DNA from: Spirochaetia bacterium
GTDB lineage: Bacteria > Spirochaetota > Leptospiria > Leptospirales > Leptonemataceae
Assembly (NCBI GenBank): GCA_029880625.1
Contig: JAOUOA010000041.1
Coordinates: 1-11,146, forward strand
Reading direction: 5' to 3'
Length of the DNA: 11,146 nucleotides
Under the pieces are notes generated by a model, which searched no databases, was not told where the DNA came from, and worked only from the letters and a program-made list of their open reading frames with translations. Shown piece after piece: positions 1-6,866 of this stretch; positions within the stretch are counted from its first letter, which is position 1; each line of letters opens with the position of its first letter. The translations under genes and the position numbers were made by a program.

Positions 1-26
1 ACTTTTTAATTATATATGATGCAAAT

Positions 27-500
27 TCAATCTTCATCCAGTGCATCTTCCATAAACCATTTTACGTTTTCAACCCTGGATCCGATAAAAAATCGGTATC
101 TTATCTGAGGATAGATGGTTTCCATGAGCCGGCCGTCAGGATACAAAAAATAAGTTCTGGGAATATATTCTCCGTCAACTGAATACTTTCGGCTCAATTC
201 AGGATTTTGGTCAATATCGACCCGGATCATTGAAAACCTATGCGAAAGTTTTTGAATGTTTTCATCAAAAAATACTTTTGCATAGGTCTTGCAGGCCGGA
301 CACCATTCTGCATAAAGAATCAGAAGGACCGGTCTGCCGTTTTTTAACGAATCTTTCATCCCCTCTTCATACGAAATCCAGTTTATTTTAGAATCATTCC
401 ATTGAATCTTCTTTCTTTCTGAATTCAGAGGAAAAAAACTGATGCATAAAATTGAAAAAACAACAGAGGCAATCATTTGCTTGGATGGTGCATAAAACAT
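27..500 (-). CDS. thioredoxin-fold protein, exported or membrane-anchored
   Basis: A 157-residue protein with a hydrophobic N-terminal segment (about residues 9-25, after one Lys) that could be a signal peptide or single anchor, followed by a thioredoxin-like domain. The redox motif is WCPAC (Cys67 and Cys70). The expected cis-proline is Pro114 in the segment EYIPRTYFL, and 'IRVDIDQNPEL' matches the beta-3 strand region. The overall pattern resembles the DsbD C-terminal domain and TXNDC12/AGR-type single-domain thioredoxins, so a disulfide-reducing or -exchanging role outside the cytoplasm is likely; the partner is unknown. The start is uncertain: there is no Shine-Dalgarno sequence before the ATG at 500, and Met9 (ATG at 476) would give a shorter, equally good signal segment. 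It lies 62 bp downstream of the AMP nucleosidase on the same strand and may be co-transcribed with it. The Cys at residue 19 is not in a good lipobox. Confidence 0.85.
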   Translation of the reverse strand: MFYAPSKQMIASVVFSILCISFFPLNSERKKIQWNDSKINWISYEEGMKDSLKNGRPVLLILYAEWCPACKTYAKVFFDENIQKLSHRFSMIRVDIDQNPELSRKYSVDGEYIPRTYFLYPDGRLMETIYPQIRYRFFIGSRVENVKWFMEDALDED

Positions 501-562
501 AAACTGATTTCAAAATCTATGATCTCAGACTCAGGTCAATCTTAAAATTAAAACGACTGATC

Positions 563-1384
563 TTAAAACTGGTAGCCCAGCTTTTTATTTCTCTCTTCAT
601 GTGCCTGCATGTTTTTCAATACAGAGATTCCTGTATCTATATGAATCTGTGTGTATTTATTAAATATTTTTTTTGCGCTTTCAGCAGTTTTAATCCCGCC
701 TTTTTTTAAGGGGAGATCTGAGATCAGCATGAGAGCGCCGATCGGTACGAGTCTTGCAAAACCCACTGTAAAAAGAGTTGCACATTCCATATCGATAGCC
801 TGTACTTTTTCCGATTCGAGCATTTTTTTAAAATCTTCATTAAACTCCCAGAATCTGACATTGGTTGTATGAATCACGCCGGTTCTGTACCTGAGATTTC
901 TGCGTTCCATTTCTTCAACACAGAATCTCTGGATTACAAATGAACTGAGCGACGGACATTGAGGAGGCATGTAGGCATTGGAGGTCCCTTCTTCTCTGAT
1001 GGCGGCAATAGGATTAAAAAAATCGCCCACATCATATTCCGGCCTGAGTCCTCCGCATAAACCCAGCATGAGAACGCCTCTGGGCTTTATAAAGGAAAGA
1101 AGCTCTACCACAAGAGCCGCCACAGGCGAACCCACGCTGTAGTCAATAATGGAAATCTTTTGTTTTTTGCAATGAGATGCACGCATTACAGATCCGTTGT
1201 AAATGGGAACATCAAACTGCTCGCTGAAATTTTCCACATAGGATTTAAAATTTGTTAAGAGGATAAACGGCTGAAAATCTTTTGAACTGCTTCCTGTATA
1301 ACGTTCCAGTGTGCTGATTCCAACCCTGTCTCTTGAAAACTGGTCGATCTGTTCAAGGGCTTCTTTCGTTAAATCTTTCTTCAT
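563..1384 (-). CDS. amn: AMP nucleosidase, short form
   Basis: A 273-residue nucleoside phosphorylase-fold enzyme. The family hydrolyses AMP to adenine and ribose 5-phosphate in the cytoplasm, serving purine salvage and adenylate balance. The N-terminal ERYTGSSSKDFQ..ILLTNF block (residues 27-46) is typical of the short AMP nucleosidases of about 260 residues, which lack the extra N-terminal domain of the E. coli enzyme. The glycine-rich GLCGGL (108-113), the substrate-binding DMECATLF (198-205; Glu200 expected to contact ribose) and the catalytic-Asp region ISDLPL (Asp223) are all present. The related MTA/SAH nucleosidases share the fold, but the N-terminal block and the phosphate-site spacing favour AMP. 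Only a weak GGAT precedes the ATG. The upstream 401 bp contain a small perfect palindrome that could be regulatory. The thioredoxin-like gene follows at 62 bp. Confidence 0.9.
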   Translation of the reverse strand: MKKDLTKEALEQIDQFSRDRVGISTLERYTGSSSKDFQPFILLTNFKSYVENFSEQFDVPIYNGSVMRASHCKKQKISIIDYSVGSPVAALVVELLSFIKPRGVLMLGLCGGLRPEYDVGDFFNPIAAIREEGTSNAYMPPQCPSLSSFVIQRFCVEEMERRNLRYRTGVIHTTNVRFWEFNEDFKKMLESEKVQAIDMECATLFTVGFARLVPIGALMLISDLPLKKGGIKTAESAKKIFNKYTQIHIDTGISVLKNMQAHEERNKKLGYQF

Positions 1385-1492
1385 GTAGCTATCCGTATAT
1401 TTTTTATCGGATGATTTTTTATGAAATACTTAAACAAATTCCAGCCGGCATCGGGAAACTGAAGATCTGAAAAAATACATCTCATATGGTAC

Positions 1493-1511
1493 TGTTTGTT
1501 CAATACAAACA
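1493..1511. repeat. 19-bp inverted repeat upstream of AMP nucleosidase
   Basis: TGTTTGT and ACAAACA form perfect 7-bp arms around a 5-nt centre (TCAAT), about 110 bp upstream of the AMP nucleosidase ATG. The size fits a dimeric repressor site, but only one copy is present in the window and no candidate regulator lies beside it. A 7-bp arm can also arise by chance in AT-rich DNA. Confidence 0.3.
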
Positions 1512-1693
1512 ATCCACTCTATGCTATAAAGTAACTGGAGGAATAAGTTATTGGGTATTTCAAGCCTGATCATAGGTGGTTAAGATTATAAAAAAAAACT
1601 AATGATGATAAATTACTGTTCCTTTGCAGAACAATCTCTGTTTAACATTTTTGCACTCTGCTGACAATAGAAGTTAAATGCAGGGAATTTTCA

Positions 1694-1714
1694 GATCGGG
1701 GATCAAACCCGATC
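1694..1714. terminator. possible terminator hairpin downstream of the CPBP gene
   Basis: GATCGGG (1694-1700) and CCCGATC (1708-1714) form a perfect 7-bp GC-rich stem with a 7-nt loop, about 70 bp past the CPBP stop codon. The T-rich tract (AATTTTATT) follows on the plus strand. For the minus-strand CPBP transcript the 3' side is not T-rich, so it may only weakly terminate that gene or may simply stabilise the 3' end. Confidence 0.35.
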
Positions 1715-1785
1715 AATTTTATTAAAAGCATTTTTTTCAGATCAAAACATAGAATTTATTACGTCTTAAACTCATTTAACCCGTC

Positions 1786-2559
1786 TTATCCTATCACTTT
1801 CGGAACAATGATAATAAATGCAAGAGAAAGCATAATACTGTGAATAACAATTGCCATCCATGTATTTTTAAAATACTGCGAAAGAAACGGAATGATAAAA
1901 TACATGGGCATGTCAGAAAAAATGTTGGACCAGGTATAAAGATGAAAGGGTATATTCCAGAACATTCCGTTTACAAGCCAGGCATATTTTCCATATCCTG
2001 CTTCCTGCCTGGGAAGCAGGTATCCCCGCCATGCCATTTCTTCGCCAAAAATTCCGAAAACAATAAAAAAGATCCAGAACAAAATCAGCCAGCGATTCTC
2101 AGGAATCAGTTCCACGCCGAAGAAGGTTTTTAGATCCAACGGGCTCTCCACTTTTTCATAGGGATTTTCAAAGAGCTCCGGCCGTACGGACTGAGGAATA
2201 TAAAAAGGCAGATTCTCAATTAAAGGAATTGTAAAGCTGAGAAGATCGTTTAAGATTAAAATTAAAACAGCTGCAGGGAAAATGATGAGTGCCTGTTTTA
2301 AAGTCAACCGCTGGAGGCGAAATCTTTTGATAAAAGTTTTCCAGTCGGGCCTTTCTGTTCTGTAATAATAAAATAGAACGGCACATCCATTGAGAAATGT
2401 AGGTCCAATCAGCCAGAACGTCCATGAAATAATAAGAGGAATTCCTTGATCTATCATAACAGGAACCGCAAAATAGGTTCCGAGAAAAATTGTTATGCCG
2501 GAAATTCCAAATACGGCAAGCTGCAGCTGAATAGATGCCGGTTTGATCTTTTGCTCCAT
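1786..2559 (-). CDS. CPBP family intramembrane metalloprotease (ABI/CAAX-like)
   Basis: A 257-residue polytopic membrane protein with about seven or eight hydrophobic segments. The three motifs of the CPBP (PF02517) family are present: the Glu-Glu/Arg motif EEMAWRG (Glu173, Glu174, Arg178), the second motif FWNIPFH ending in His206, and the third His in VIHS (His240). These residues coordinate the catalytic metal in characterised members, so the enzyme is probably active. In other bacteria relatives process prenylated or peptide substrates, protect against self-made bacteriocins, or have unknown roles; no substrate is visible here. GGAG at 2566-2569, 6 nt before the ATG, supports the start. 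The gene is divergent from a TetR repressor and has that repressor's putative operator within 15 bp of its start codon, so it is most likely the repressor's target. Confidence 0.85.
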   Translation of the reverse strand: MEQKIKPASIQLQLAVFGISGITIFLGTYFAVPVMIDQGIPLIISWTFWLIGPTFLNGCAVLFYYYRTERPDWKTFIKRFRLQRLTLKQALIIFPAAVLILILNDLLSFTIPLIENLPFYIPQSVRPELFENPYEKVESPLDLKTFFGVELIPENRWLILFWIFFIVFGIFGEEMAWRGYLLPRQEAGYGKYAWLVNGMFWNIPFHLYTWSNIFSDMPMYFIIPFLSQYFKNTWMAIVIHSIMLSLAFIIIVPKVIG

Positions 2560-2571
2560 TGTTTTCTCCAG

Positions 2572-2590
2572 TTAGTCCACATGGACTATT
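2572..2590. promoter_or_regulatory. operator-like palindrome, copy 1
   Basis: The 19-bp sequence TTAGTCCACATGGACTATT contains two 7-bp arms, TAGTCCA and TGGACTA, around a 2-bp centre (2573-2588). It is identical to the copy at 2635-2653. It lies just upstream of the Shine-Dalgarno sequence of the CPBP gene, where a bound repressor would block transcription initiation or early elongation. The size and symmetry fit a TetR-family dimer site. Confidence 0.75.
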
Positions 2591-2622
2591 CCTTCTGAGA
2601 ACTCTTCCTGAATTTACATTGC

Positions 2623-2628
2623 AGTCAA
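2623..2628 (-). promoter_or_regulatory. candidate -35 box of the CPBP gene
   Basis: On the minus strand TTGACT lies between the two palindromes. The hexamer 17 bp downstream (AGAGTT, 2600-2605) is a poor -10, so the call rests on the -35 and on position. With this placement copy 2 of the palindrome is just upstream of the -35 and copy 1 just downstream of the start point. Confidence 0.3.
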
Positions 2629-2634
2629 GAATTT

Positions 2635-2653
2635 TTAGTCCACATGGACTATT
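2635..2653. promoter_or_regulatory. operator-like palindrome, copy 2
   Basis: A second identical 19-bp TTAGTCCACATGGACTATT, 63 bp from copy 1 (start to start), which is six turns of B-DNA. It is about 40 bp upstream of the tetR ATG, so binding here would cover the tetR promoter and autoregulate the repressor. Confidence 0.75.
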
Positions 2654-2692
2654 TTTCTTGCATAAATTTCAGACACATAATTTCATTCCAAT

Positions 2693-3298
2693 ATGAATTC
2701 CCGTGAACACATCCTTTCAAGCGCCCTCAATCTATATAATAAAAACGGCTATGAGGCCGTAAGCCTCCGTTCTGTGGCCGAACAGACGGGTATCAGCCAC
2801 GGTCATCTCAGGCATTATTTTCCCGGCCGGGAATTCCTTGCCTCATCCATTTTAAATGATTTTCTTGCGGAACATGATCAAATTCCCCTCCAGACAGATC
2901 AAAAAAATATACTGCAGTCCATACAGGAAAGACTGCAATTCCAGTATCATTTGATCTGGAAGTACAGATTTCTATTCATTGATCTTGTGCATTTATCGCG
3001 AAAAAATCCAAAATTCAAGAAACATTTTCAGGAAGAATACACAAAGAGATTTTCCCGAATGAAAGACATTTTTTTTAAAATGGAAAAAGAAGGAATTCTT
3101 GCTTTTGGAGGAAAAAGCAGACCTGCAGAAATTCTTTTTTCCCAGATGTTTTTAATTTCAACATACTGGGTCAGCGAAGCAGCAGTCCTCGGCATGCGAA
3201 GAGAAGCGGCCGTCCGGCATTACTCCAGGATCTGTCTGGATCTTTTTCTTCCCTATCTTTCTGAAAAAGGAAGAGAACTTTATCTGGCGCTGAAATGA
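2693..3298 (+). CDS. TetR/AcrR family transcriptional repressor
   Basis: A 201-residue regulator. Residues 4-50 form the TetR DNA-binding domain, with the helix-turn-helix at about 24-43 (VSLRSVAEQTGISHGHLRHYF, ending in the usual HYF). The C-terminal ligand and dimer domain, beginning near residue 75 with the stretch WKYRFLFIDLVHLSRKNPKF (90-108), resembles the PF13972-type TetR C-terminal domain. The ligand is unknown. Two identical palindromes in the 133 bp shared with the divergent CPBP gene are the obvious binding sites, implying autoregulation plus repression of that gene. No Shine-Dalgarno sequence precedes the ATG; CATAAT at 2676-2681 could be a -10, which would make the mRNA almost leaderless. 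The stop codon overlaps the start of the next ORF by ATGA. Confidence 0.9.
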   Translation: MNSREHILSSALNLYNKNGYEAVSLRSVAEQTGISHGHLRHYFPGREFLASSILNDFLAEHDQIPLQTDQKNILQSIQERLQFQYHLIWKYRFLFIDLVHLSRKNPKFKKHFQEEYTKRFSRMKDIFFKMEKEGILAFGGKSRPAEILFSQMFLISTYWVSEAAVLGMRREAAVRHYSRICLDLFLPYLSEKGRELYLALK

Positions 3299-3501
3299 AC
3301 GGGATGGATCCTTATCGAGGAAGGAAAAAACCTCTGGAAGACAGATTTATACTGGACCTCGGATGGATACCGGATGGAGATACGGAAGGTGAGTTTAAGC
3401 TGGTTCTATTAAAAAATGAAAAATGGGAAGATCCTGTAAAATCTTTCAGAAGCAGACAGAAGTCAGTCATTGTAGATGAAATTGAACAGTGGTTATTTTA
3501 A
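3295..3501 (+). CDS. small orphan protein translationally coupled to the TetR gene
   Basis: A 68-residue soluble, highly charged protein that I do not recognise by name. Its ATG overlaps the TGA of the repressor gene (ATGA, 3295-3298), a standard arrangement for coupled translation, which supports it being real. The middle reads RFILDLGWIPDGDTEGEFKL and the end EIEQWLF, suggesting a compact beta sheet followed by a C-terminal helix. The size and composition are like those of small immunity-type or accessory proteins, but that is only an impression. Being fused in expression to the repressor, it might modulate it or act in the same response. No cysteines, signal peptide or membrane segment are present. 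Confidence 0.6.
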   Translation: MNGMDPYRGRKKPLEDRFILDLGWIPDGDTEGEFKLVLLKNEKWEDPVKSFRSRQKSVIVDEIEQWLF

Positions 3502-3550
3502 AATGAGGAACAGACAGAAATAGGATGCAGGTACGTATCCTGTAAAAGTG

Positions 3551-3556
3551 AAGGAG
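3551..3556 (+). promoter_or_regulatory. Shine-Dalgarno sequence of the TPR gene
   Basis: AAGGAG lies 8 nt before the ATG at 3565 and fixes that start. A near-identical leader (TGAAGGAGAA..AGTTTATG) recurs at 4182-4202 ahead of the decayed CPCC gene. Confidence 0.8.
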
Positions 3557-3564
3557 AATAGTTT

Positions 3565-4143
3565 ATGTCAAGAACACTGCGGTATAAAATTATTTATTTT
3601 CTGCTTATTGTAATACTGGCAGCGCCTGTACTTTATATTTACATCGCTCTTGGTAAAAATTTGTATTTTTTAATTTCAATGGCAGTGGTCTTTTTAATCC
3701 CGGGAAGGATACAGGGATATCTATTCCGCAATTTTTTTACAGGCAGAAAATTAATGGCAAAACAGCGCTATAAAGAAGCGCTTGAATATTTTTTTATATT
3801 TCTGGACGAACTGAAAAAGAATCCTCGATTAAAATACGGAATTTATCTTGCCGGTTTTATTTTTTCAAATTCAATTCATGCCATGACATACAATAATATA
3901 GGAGCAGCCTGTATTGATCTGGGAGATACATCTAAAGCGGAAAAATACTTAAAGAGTGCTCTGGAATTCGATGATCTCGCCCCTCTTCCCTACTTTAATC
4001 TGGCGATAGTTTATATGATTGAAAAAAACGAACAAGAAGCGCAGAATGCTTTTCGCCGTTCAGAAGAACTGGGCTATACAGGATCCAGTTTCGATAAAAT
4101 CATTCAGAAAGCAGGCGAAATCTATGCACGTGCAGAGGGGTGA
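3565..4143 (+). CDS. membrane-anchored TPR protein
   Basis: A 192-residue protein with two adjacent transmembrane helices (about residues 9-29 and 32-48) followed by a soluble region of tetratricopeptide-like repeats. The clearest repeat is about residues 108-141 (TYNNIGAACIDLGDTSKAEK and onward to LEFDDLAP). A divergent repeat lies at 57-90 and a third at 142-171 (YFNLAIVYMIEKNEQEA). TPRs form a protein-binding surface, so the protein probably scaffolds a partner at the inner membrane; with both helices short and adjacent, N- and C-termini would face the same side. The partner is unknown. It follows the TetR/orphan pair by 63 bp and has its own strong AAGGAG. No promoter is clear, so it may be read from the tetR transcript. 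Confidence 0.8.
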   Translation: MSRTLRYKIIYFLLIVILAAPVLYIYIALGKNLYFLISMAVVFLIPGRIQGYLFRNFFTGRKLMAKQRYKEALEYFFIFLDELKKNPRLKYGIYLAGFIFSNSIHAMTYNNIGAACIDLGDTSKAEKYLKSALEFDDLAPLPYFNLAIVYMIEKNEQEAQNAFRRSEELGYTGSSFDKIIQKAGEIYARAEG

Positions 4144-4199
4144 GGCACATTCATTTCTATCGAACTTCTACCCAGTCCGCTTGAAGGAGAAAAAAGTTT

Positions 4200-4495
4200 A
4201 TGAATTACATTCAATGATCCGTCAATACAGAAACGGAAAAACTCCTGTACCAAACAAATTTAATCTGTTGAAACAAATATCGCTGAAATATCATAAGGAC
4301 TGCAGTGAACAGTGAAAAAATACAGTGTTACTCTTCGGATATAAAACCCTGAGTGAGGGTCCCGGTGATTACGATATCTGCCCGGTCTGTTTCTGGGAAG
4401 ATGATGGATCCGGTTTTATAGGAAGTGATGAACCCAGCCATCCGGAGTCTTTGATAATATACAAATTGTTACTTTTCTTGAGTTCTTGGTCCTGA
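4200..4495 (+). pseudogene. decayed CPCC-family (cysteine-rich zinc-knuckle) gene
   Basis: From 4337 one frame reads GYKTLSEGPGDYDICPVCFW followed by EDDG, the hallmark of cysteine-rich CPCC proteins (PF14206), small zinc-binding proteins often found in toxin-immunity neighbourhoods. The normal first knuckle, CPxC just before GYK, is gone: the KKYS codons expected there are in another frame (GTG at 4312), and the codons before GGA give TVLLF. Upstream, AAGGAG at 4184-4189 leads to an ATG at 4200 that stops after five codons. A second frame, the same as the CPCC one, is open from 4214 and reads MIRQYRNGKTPVPNKFNLLK to CSEQ, then hits TGA at 4313. After EDDG the usual C-terminal conserved region is missing and the frame ends at 4493-4495. 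At least two small indels plus loss of cysteines indicate a dead gene. Confidence 0.65.
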
Positions 4496-4524
4496 AATCT
4501 TATAGCACATTTTTTAATTCTTGA

Positions 4525-4803
4525 CTAATCCAATTTTCCATTTTCATAGTGGAAATGTTCCTGGGATGCGCTTGAAAAAGACTGTATAAACTCCGGACTT
4601 TTTTCAGAATCTTTCTGTGGATTAAAATATTTTTTTTCTACAGCCCATTCATAAACACCCGTATCAATTACGTATTTTGTCAAAATTCCTGACAAGCCAT
4701 GTTCAGAAATCCAATCTTCTGCCTTAGATTTGCTGCTGAAAACTCCTGAAGGGAAACGGCCATTTTCGCCCTGAAAAATCCAAACTTCATAAAATTCATT
4801 CAT
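4525..4803 (-). CDS. DUF7710-type small protein
   Basis: A 92-residue acidic protein. YEVWIFQGENGRFPSGVFSS (5-24), AEDWI (28-32), GVYEWAVEKKYF (49-60) and SSASQEHFHYENG (77-89) match my recollection of the DUF7710 family, compact single-domain proteins of unknown function commonly found as orphans near immunity-type genes. No catalytic motif, cysteine, signal peptide or membrane segment is visible. No Shine-Dalgarno sequence precedes the ATG. It lies 50 bp downstream of the amidase on the same strand and is convergent with the decayed CPCC gene. It may be co-transcribed with the amidase; a weak 6-bp stem (4829-4847) in the gap is not a convincing terminator. Confidence 0.75.
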   Translation of the reverse strand: MNEFYEVWIFQGENGRFPSGVFSSKSKAEDWISEHGLSGILTKYVIDTGVYEWAVEKKYFNPQKDSEKSPEFIQSFSSASQEHFHYENGKLD

Positions 4804-4853
4804 AAAGATAACTTAGAATAATATTTGAATGTAAAAGTTTATTACATGCCATT

Positions 4854-6554
4854 TTATTCAATGGCTTCACCCAGGAAATCATAGTAACGCACGGGCTTTT
4901 TTTTCTCAATTGATTTATCCAATATCATAGCCATTTGAAGCAGAAGATCCTCTTCCCAAAATCTTCCCATGATTTGAAGACCGACTGGAAGACCCTTTCT
5001 GTCATAACCGACCGGGACTGAAATAGCCGGGTAGCCGAGATGATTCCCGGGAAGAATATACTTCATATACTGCGTTAGACTGTTCAAATCGGATTCGCCA
5101 TAAGGCAGCGAATCTTTTTGAATGGGAAGTGCGGTAATTGCTGTAGTCGGAGTAAGTATCACATCAACCTGTTCATAGGCGCTCTCAAATTCTTTCAAAA
5201 GAAGTGTGCGTACCTGCTGGGCCATTATATAGTCGCGGCTGGTAAACTTTCTGCCCAGAGCCAGGTTAATCCTGCTTCCCGGGCAGAACTTTTTTCTATT
5301 TTTATTATAATAGGGGTCCATGTTTCGTGCCATTTCCGAAAGAATTGTAATGGCATGGGCTATTTTTAAGGGTTCCAAAAACGGCAGGTTAATTTTTTTC
5401 ACTTTGGCGCCGTTCTTTTTTAAGACGGCAAGCGCATGATTGCAGTTATTTACAATGTCTTCCTCCGCATCCTGATACCAGGGTTCGTAAATGCCGATTG
5501 TAATCCCTTTAAGCGAACTTTTTTTCATCATTTCGAGACTGACCGGGGGCTGCTTAAGAGTATTTGGATCATTCGGGTCTTCGCCCGCAATTACAGCATA
5601 AATTAATGCAAGGTCATTTGCATTGCGGGCAATCGGACCGATGTGTGCAACAGACCAGCAAAGAGGCGAAGCTCCATTTTCGCTGATCCGTCCGAAGGTC
5701 GCCTTTAATCCAAAAACTCCGCAGTGGGCAGACGGAATGCGAATGGAGCCGCCGCCGTCAGCTCCCAGAGCAAAAGAGCAGAGACTTCCGGCCACAGCCG
5801 CCGCACTTCCCGAAGAGGAGCCTCCTGAATCATATTCAGGATTATAAGGATTTCGTACAAATCCATGATGAGGGTTGTTGCCTGTTGCAGAAATCCCGAT
5901 TTCAAACATATTTGTCTGGCCTAGAATTACAGCCCCTGCTCTTCGAAGTCTTTCGACAACAAAAGCGTCTTTAGATTCAATTTCTTTTCCCAGAAATTGA
6001 GTTCCCACTGCTGTGCCGTATCCCTTTACATTAAGCTCCTCTTTTATCAGTACCGGGATTCCTTCCAGAATGCCGTTTCTCTTTTGTTTGAATTTAGTTT
6101 CGGAATGCTTCGCCTGTCTGATGATATCATCCGAATCAAAGTTAGAGACGGCACGAAGCGGCGGATTCTCCTGATCGGATGCCCGAATCAAATCAATGAT
6201 CTTTGTGCAGATTTCTACCGGCGATGCCTTTCCAGTTTTATAAAGATAAGTAAGGTCTGATATACCGGGAAATTTATTGTCTGACCTTTCTGATTTTTTT
6301 CCAGAGACTATCTTTTTTAATTCAACTGCAGAAACCGGCCTCTGACGAATAACTTTTTCTCGAGGTTTTACAAAGGGATACTGAGTGGGCGCCTCCGAAA
6401 ATATAGATTTTCGAAAATGATCTAAACCTGTATCCTTAAAAAGCTTTCTGAATAAAAAAGGAGAAAAAAATGTTCCTTCCAGAAGGTTTGCAAATATCCG
6501 CAGAGGCAATCCTGTAAGCCGGGGCGATTTCACCTTTTTTAAATCATATTCCAT
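4854..6554 (-). CDS. amidase-signature hydrolase, FAAH-like
   Basis: A 566-residue member of the amidase signature family, which hydrolyses carboxylic amides through a Ser-cisSer-Lys triad. The predicted triad is Lys171 (PVLIKEE), Ser246 in GGSSSGS, and nucleophile Ser270 in GADGGGSIRIPS. The 24-residue spacing between the serines equals that in fatty acid amide hydrolase and malonamidase E2. The domain runs from about residue 100 to the C-terminus. About 100 residues precede it, with a hydrophobic, basic segment (about 11-40) that could be a membrane-binding or substrate-entry element, as in FAAH-type enzymes. Nothing suggests GatA: there is no gatB or gatC nearby. Substrate unknown; a hydrophobic amide is a guess from the extension. 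AAGGAG at 6561-6566 fixes the start and a good promoter lies just upstream. Confidence 0.9.
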   Translation of the reverse strand: MEYDLKKVKSPRLTGLPLRIFANLLEGTFFSPFLFRKLFKDTGLDHFRKSIFSEAPTQYPFVKPREKVIRQRPVSAVELKKIVSGKKSERSDNKFPGISDLTYLYKTGKASPVEICTKIIDLIRASDQENPPLRAVSNFDSDDIIRQAKHSETKFKQKRNGILEGIPVLIKEELNVKGYGTAVGTQFLGKEIESKDAFVVERLRRAGAVILGQTNMFEIGISATGNNPHHGFVRNPYNPEYDSGGSSSGSAAAVAGSLCSFALGADGGGSIRIPSAHCGVFGLKATFGRISENGASPLCWSVAHIGPIARNANDLALIYAVIAGEDPNDPNTLKQPPVSLEMMKKSSLKGITIGIYEPWYQDAEEDIVNNCNHALAVLKKNGAKVKKINLPFLEPLKIAHAITILSEMARNMDPYYNKNRKKFCPGSRINLALGRKFTSRDYIMAQQVRTLLLKEFESAYEQVDVILTPTTAITALPIQKDSLPYGESDLNSLTQYMKYILPGNHLGYPAISVPVGYDRKGLPVGLQIMGRFWEEDLLLQMAMILDKSIEKKKPVRYYDFLGEAIE

Positions 6555-6866
6555 GGGAAGCTCCTTTTTTTATTTACATTTCACTTTAACTATGATAGAG
6601 CAGATTGTCAAAAAAGTTTCAACTGCCAACAAATCCGTCATCACGGCTAAGCATTAACTTGATACCATCCGGTATGAATGTCAAATCGGAAACTCGTCTT
6701 TCGTGAACTTTTTGTGAGTAGATTCCTCTTATCTGAGTTCGGTTTAAGCCTTGAGAAAAATTATTGTACAGAAATTGTCTTCCATATATATAATATGAAA
6801 AGCCCAAGGAAACAGTAAAGAATTTCACTTACAATTCATGATTTATCAAAATCAAATTATTTCATA
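6555..6866. other. 312-bp intergenic region upstream of the amidase
   Basis: The first 60 bp hold the amidase promoter and Shine-Dalgarno sequence. The rest separates it from the divergent truncated ORF at 6867. A minus-strand frame (6619-6828, GTG start) stays open for 69 codons and contains SDLTFIPDGIKLML, faintly like a beta-propeller blade, but it overlaps the amidase promoter region, has no ribosome site and is probably spurious. Confidence 0.45.
6583..6611 (-). promoter_or_regulatory. sigma-70-like promoter of the amidase
   Basis: On the minus strand a perfect TTGACA (6606-6611), a 17-bp spacer and TAAAGT (6583-6588, four of six consensus bases). Predicted start near 6576, giving a leader of about 20 nt that contains the AAGGAG at 6561-6566. 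Confidence 0.6.

Larger units (their letters stand above)
1385..1785. other. 401-bp intergenic region between the CPBP and AMP nucleosidase genes
   Basis: I see no convincing gene. It contains an inverted repeat at 1493-1511 and a hairpin at 1694-1714, listed separately. A GGAGGA at 1537-1542 is followed by TTG at 1551, but that frame closes after ten codons. A run of nine A sits near 1590-1598. The promoter of the AMP nucleosidase should lie here on the minus strand, but no -35/-10 pair is good enough to call. Confidence 0.5.

Noticed and set aside
27..500. Thioredoxin-like protein as a lipoprotein (Cys19)
   Set aside because: The residues before Cys19 (FSIL) do not form an acceptable lipobox, even by loose spirochaete rules.
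1537..1583. GGAGGA followed by TTG as a small gene
   Set aside because: The frame closes after ten codons and nothing around it suggests a leader peptide for a downstream gene.
4313..4315. In-frame TGA between two open CPCC-gene segments as a possible selenocysteine codon
   Set aside because: No SECIS-like hairpin evident, the residue is not at a cysteine position of the family, and the cysteines expected just after it are also lost, so decay is simpler.
4829..4847. 6-bp stem between amidase and DUF7710 genes as a terminator
   Set aside because: AT-rich weak stem without a following T-run.
6619..6828. 69-codon minus-strand ORF upstream of the amidase
   Set aside because: GTG start without a ribosome site, overlaps the amidase promoter region, and only a faint resemblance to a beta-propeller blade.
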